A stretch of DNA of 64,000 nucleotides, from assembly GCA_963678675.1 (NCBI GenBank), contig OY783200.1, forward strand, positions 1,376,501 through 1,440,500, written 5' to 3'. Both the position numbers and the translations under genes were made by a program. Shown here in pieces: positions 62,638 through 64,000 of this stretch. The number at the start of each line of letters is the position of its first letter. Position 1 is the first letter of the stretch. A model generated the notes under the pieces. It saw only the letters and a list, made by a program, of their open reading frames with translations, searched no databases and was not told the origin of the DNA. The DNA comes from Xiphydria camelus. Its lineage: Eukaryota > Arthropoda > Insecta > Hymenoptera > Xiphydriidae.

Positions 62638-63154
62638 TTTCGCTTTTATTTTATTAATCGCTCACCGATGCCGACAATAAATCGCAGGAAATCCTTAAGT
62701 TGATCGTCGCCTTGCTGCCTCGGATCCCGGTCAGCTACGCTGCTCCTCCCGATGCTTCACGGTGTTCCAACGATGCCGATGATGGTTGGCAGGTAATCCC
62801 TTGGGTCGCCTGCCGCCTCTCGTTGAATCTCCGGGTTGCCGTTCCGTCGTTGAATCTCCGGGTTGCCACAAATTTTTACACTCGGTGAACGGATTTTAAT
62901 CTCTTTTAGTCTTAGTCTCTTTAAATTTTTGCGCATGTGGACTCACAAGTGGAAGTTTGCTTGTGTGGTCACTTGAGCCACCCCCTCTGGCATTCGCCCG
63001 CAGTTCCCGGGAAAAACCACACACAAATAACCCGGGAAAGAGGGGTGCGTTTTACAGTTCGTTTTGTATTTAAAATTTTATTTTCAATAAAGTTCTTTTA
63101 TCACTTTCAAGCCGGCACTGTTTGAAATTGTTAAAGTGTCTGTCCTTTTAAAAG
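62638..63154 (-). other. Gypsy untranslated leader
   Basis: Lies between the primer-binding site and gag. A short direct repeat, GTTGAATCTCCGGGTTGCC, occurs twice at about 62823-62870. Two CCCGGG-containing words lie near 63007 and 63031. Confidence 0.55.
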
Positions 63155-63172
63155 ATCCCACCGCTGTCACCA
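63155..63172 (-). promoter_or_regulatory. Candidate tRNA primer-binding site
   Basis: TGGTGACAGCGGTGGGAT on the minus strand starts four bases after the LTR terminus CAACA. It begins TGG, as tRNA-primed sites do. The primer tRNA is not identified. Confidence 0.6.
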
Positions 63173-63174
63173 AA

Positions 63175-63414
63175 TTTGTTGCGTGCCGGGCTGGTCTTCT
63201 TTGTCCAATTCCAGGGGGCAGGTCCGTGCCCGTGGAGTGCTAACCCACTCTGCTTGAAAGGAGCCGGATCAGGAACTGGAGAGTTTTATTTAGGTAGAAA
63301 GAAAACTCTCCAGTTCCTGATCCGGCTCCTTTCAAGCAGAGTGGGTTAGCACTCCACGGGCACGGACCTGCCCCCTGGAATTGGACAAAGAAGACCAGCC
63401 CGGCACGCAACAAA
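63175..63414. repeat. 113-bp perfect inverted repeat of the LTR end
   Basis: Arms 63175-63287 and 63302-63414 are exact reverse complements with a 14-bp loop. Each arm ends in TGTTGC/GCAACA, the LTR terminus. The upstream LTR is thus cut after about 110 bp and mirrored. The right arm is followed by unrelated DNA (AACCTAACACCCTGGCGCCA). Confidence 0.93.
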
Positions 63415-63820
63415 CCTAACACCCTGGCGCCATCTGCGTTTAGTTTTGCCCGGCCGACCCCATTACTATATAAATTTTTGTTTTCAGTACAATTAACATC
63501 AAAGAAATGCCTCGTCGTTTACCCAAAACTTGGACGACCAGTGAAAACCTCTTGTAAAAATTCAATATGCAAATTATAAAATCCATATTTTTACTATTCT
63601 CAAAAATAACATACTTGGGGTGGGAATAAATGCTTGCTCTCGATACAATCAAAGTGTCAACGAAATTCCGTCAGTTTTTTAAAAAATTCAAACGAACTCT
63701 GACAAGAATCTTTCACAGAAATTCGATACATCCGTAAAACGACATATCGAATCTTTATTAAACTTTTACTCTCAATACTATTAAAACTCCGAAGGTAAAA
63801 CCCTCCACGTAGAATACGTA
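63415..63820. other. No supported gene
   Basis: Short unique-looking spacer between the fold-back LTR and the mariner end. Confidence 0.4.
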
Positions 63821-64000
63821 TTACGAGGGTAGTCCCAGAAGTAACTGACCTAACAAAGAAAACACAAAAAAATTTGGAAAAAATATCGTTATTTCTCATC
63901 ATAGCCTCCTTTCAGCTTGATACACTTTTCCCAGCGATGTTCAATAGCTTCGATACTGCATTGTTAACAAATCGAATGGGGTGCGGTCTCTCCTTGGTCG
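63821..64000 (-). mobile_element. Mariner-type transposon, 3' end, cut by the window edge
   Basis: The terminal inverted repeat TTACGAGGGTAGTCCCAGAA begins right after TA (63819-63820). The transposase tail is read inward on the minus strand. Confidence 0.65.
63889..64000 (-). pseudogene. Mariner transposase C-terminus, frameshifted
   Basis: One minus-strand frame reads RFVNNAVSKL, and a second reads EHRWEKCIKLKGGYDEK then TAA at 63891-63889. Both are typical of mariner transposase ends (the W-x-K-C-I motif). The switch near 63950 is a frameshift, and an in-frame TAA also blocks the second frame upstream. Only the last 35-40 codons are in the window. Confidence 0.7.

Noticed and set aside
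1..64000. CRISPR array, rRNA or tRNA genes
   Set aside because: Direct-repeat arrays here are degenerate and lack regular unique spacers. No rRNA core segments or complete A/B-box tRNA folds were found by eye. A covariance-model scan would settle tRNAs.

Overview
The window looks like nuclear DNA from an insect, most likely a hymenopteran. Short exons are separated by AT-rich introns. CpG is not depleted in the GC-richer islands. One protein is a clear arthropod calexcitin, and DNA-transposon relics (piggyBac-like TTAA elements, mariner, palindromic MITEs) and a gutted Ty3/Gypsy element are abundant. No bacterial-type operon, CRISPR array, rRNA or convincing tRNA gene was seen.

The only gene I can reconstruct from start to stop is a calexcitin / sarcoplasmic calcium-binding protein on the minus strand. 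It has six coding exons between 19510 (ATG) and 10742 (stop), predicts 183 residues with three good EF-hand loops, and has a poly(A) signal at 10625-10630. A possible promoter and non-coding first exon lie at 20777-20868. Every splice phase fits. Its introns carry a 714-bp element with 218-bp identical inverted arms, a 529-bp TTAA-flanked MITE and a 91-bp TTAA palindrome. The intron behind the proposed 5' exon holds a degenerate GGAATTC-type array.

Layout. 0.4-3 kb: three copies of an AT-rich CCCGGG-tipped repeat and two orphan ORFs. 3-10.6 kb: no recognisable gene. 10.6-20.9 kb: calexcitin. 21-35 kb: intergenic or intronic, with AT-rich repeats, three degenerate tandem arrays and a TIR element filled with TAAGG-type units. 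35.07-35.33 kb: one orphan exon-like block on the minus strand. 48.76-48.93 kb: TATA box plus a candidate first exon, also minus strand. 36-50 kb: tandem duplications and two more copies of the TTAA MITE. 51.0-52.4 kb: an array of alternating inverted units. 53-59.3 kb: a cluster of MITEs, one nested in another. 60-63.4 kb: a Gypsy element with an intact gag, part of a protease, no reverse transcriptase or integrase, and two perfect fold-back palindromes. 63.8-64 kb: the frameshifted 3' end of a mariner element that runs off the window.

The genes do not form a pathway. The main story is one conserved neural/muscle calcium-sensor gene in a repeat-dense neighbourhood. Splice sites and repeat ends were read by eye. 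Homology statements rest on recognised family features and not on a database search.
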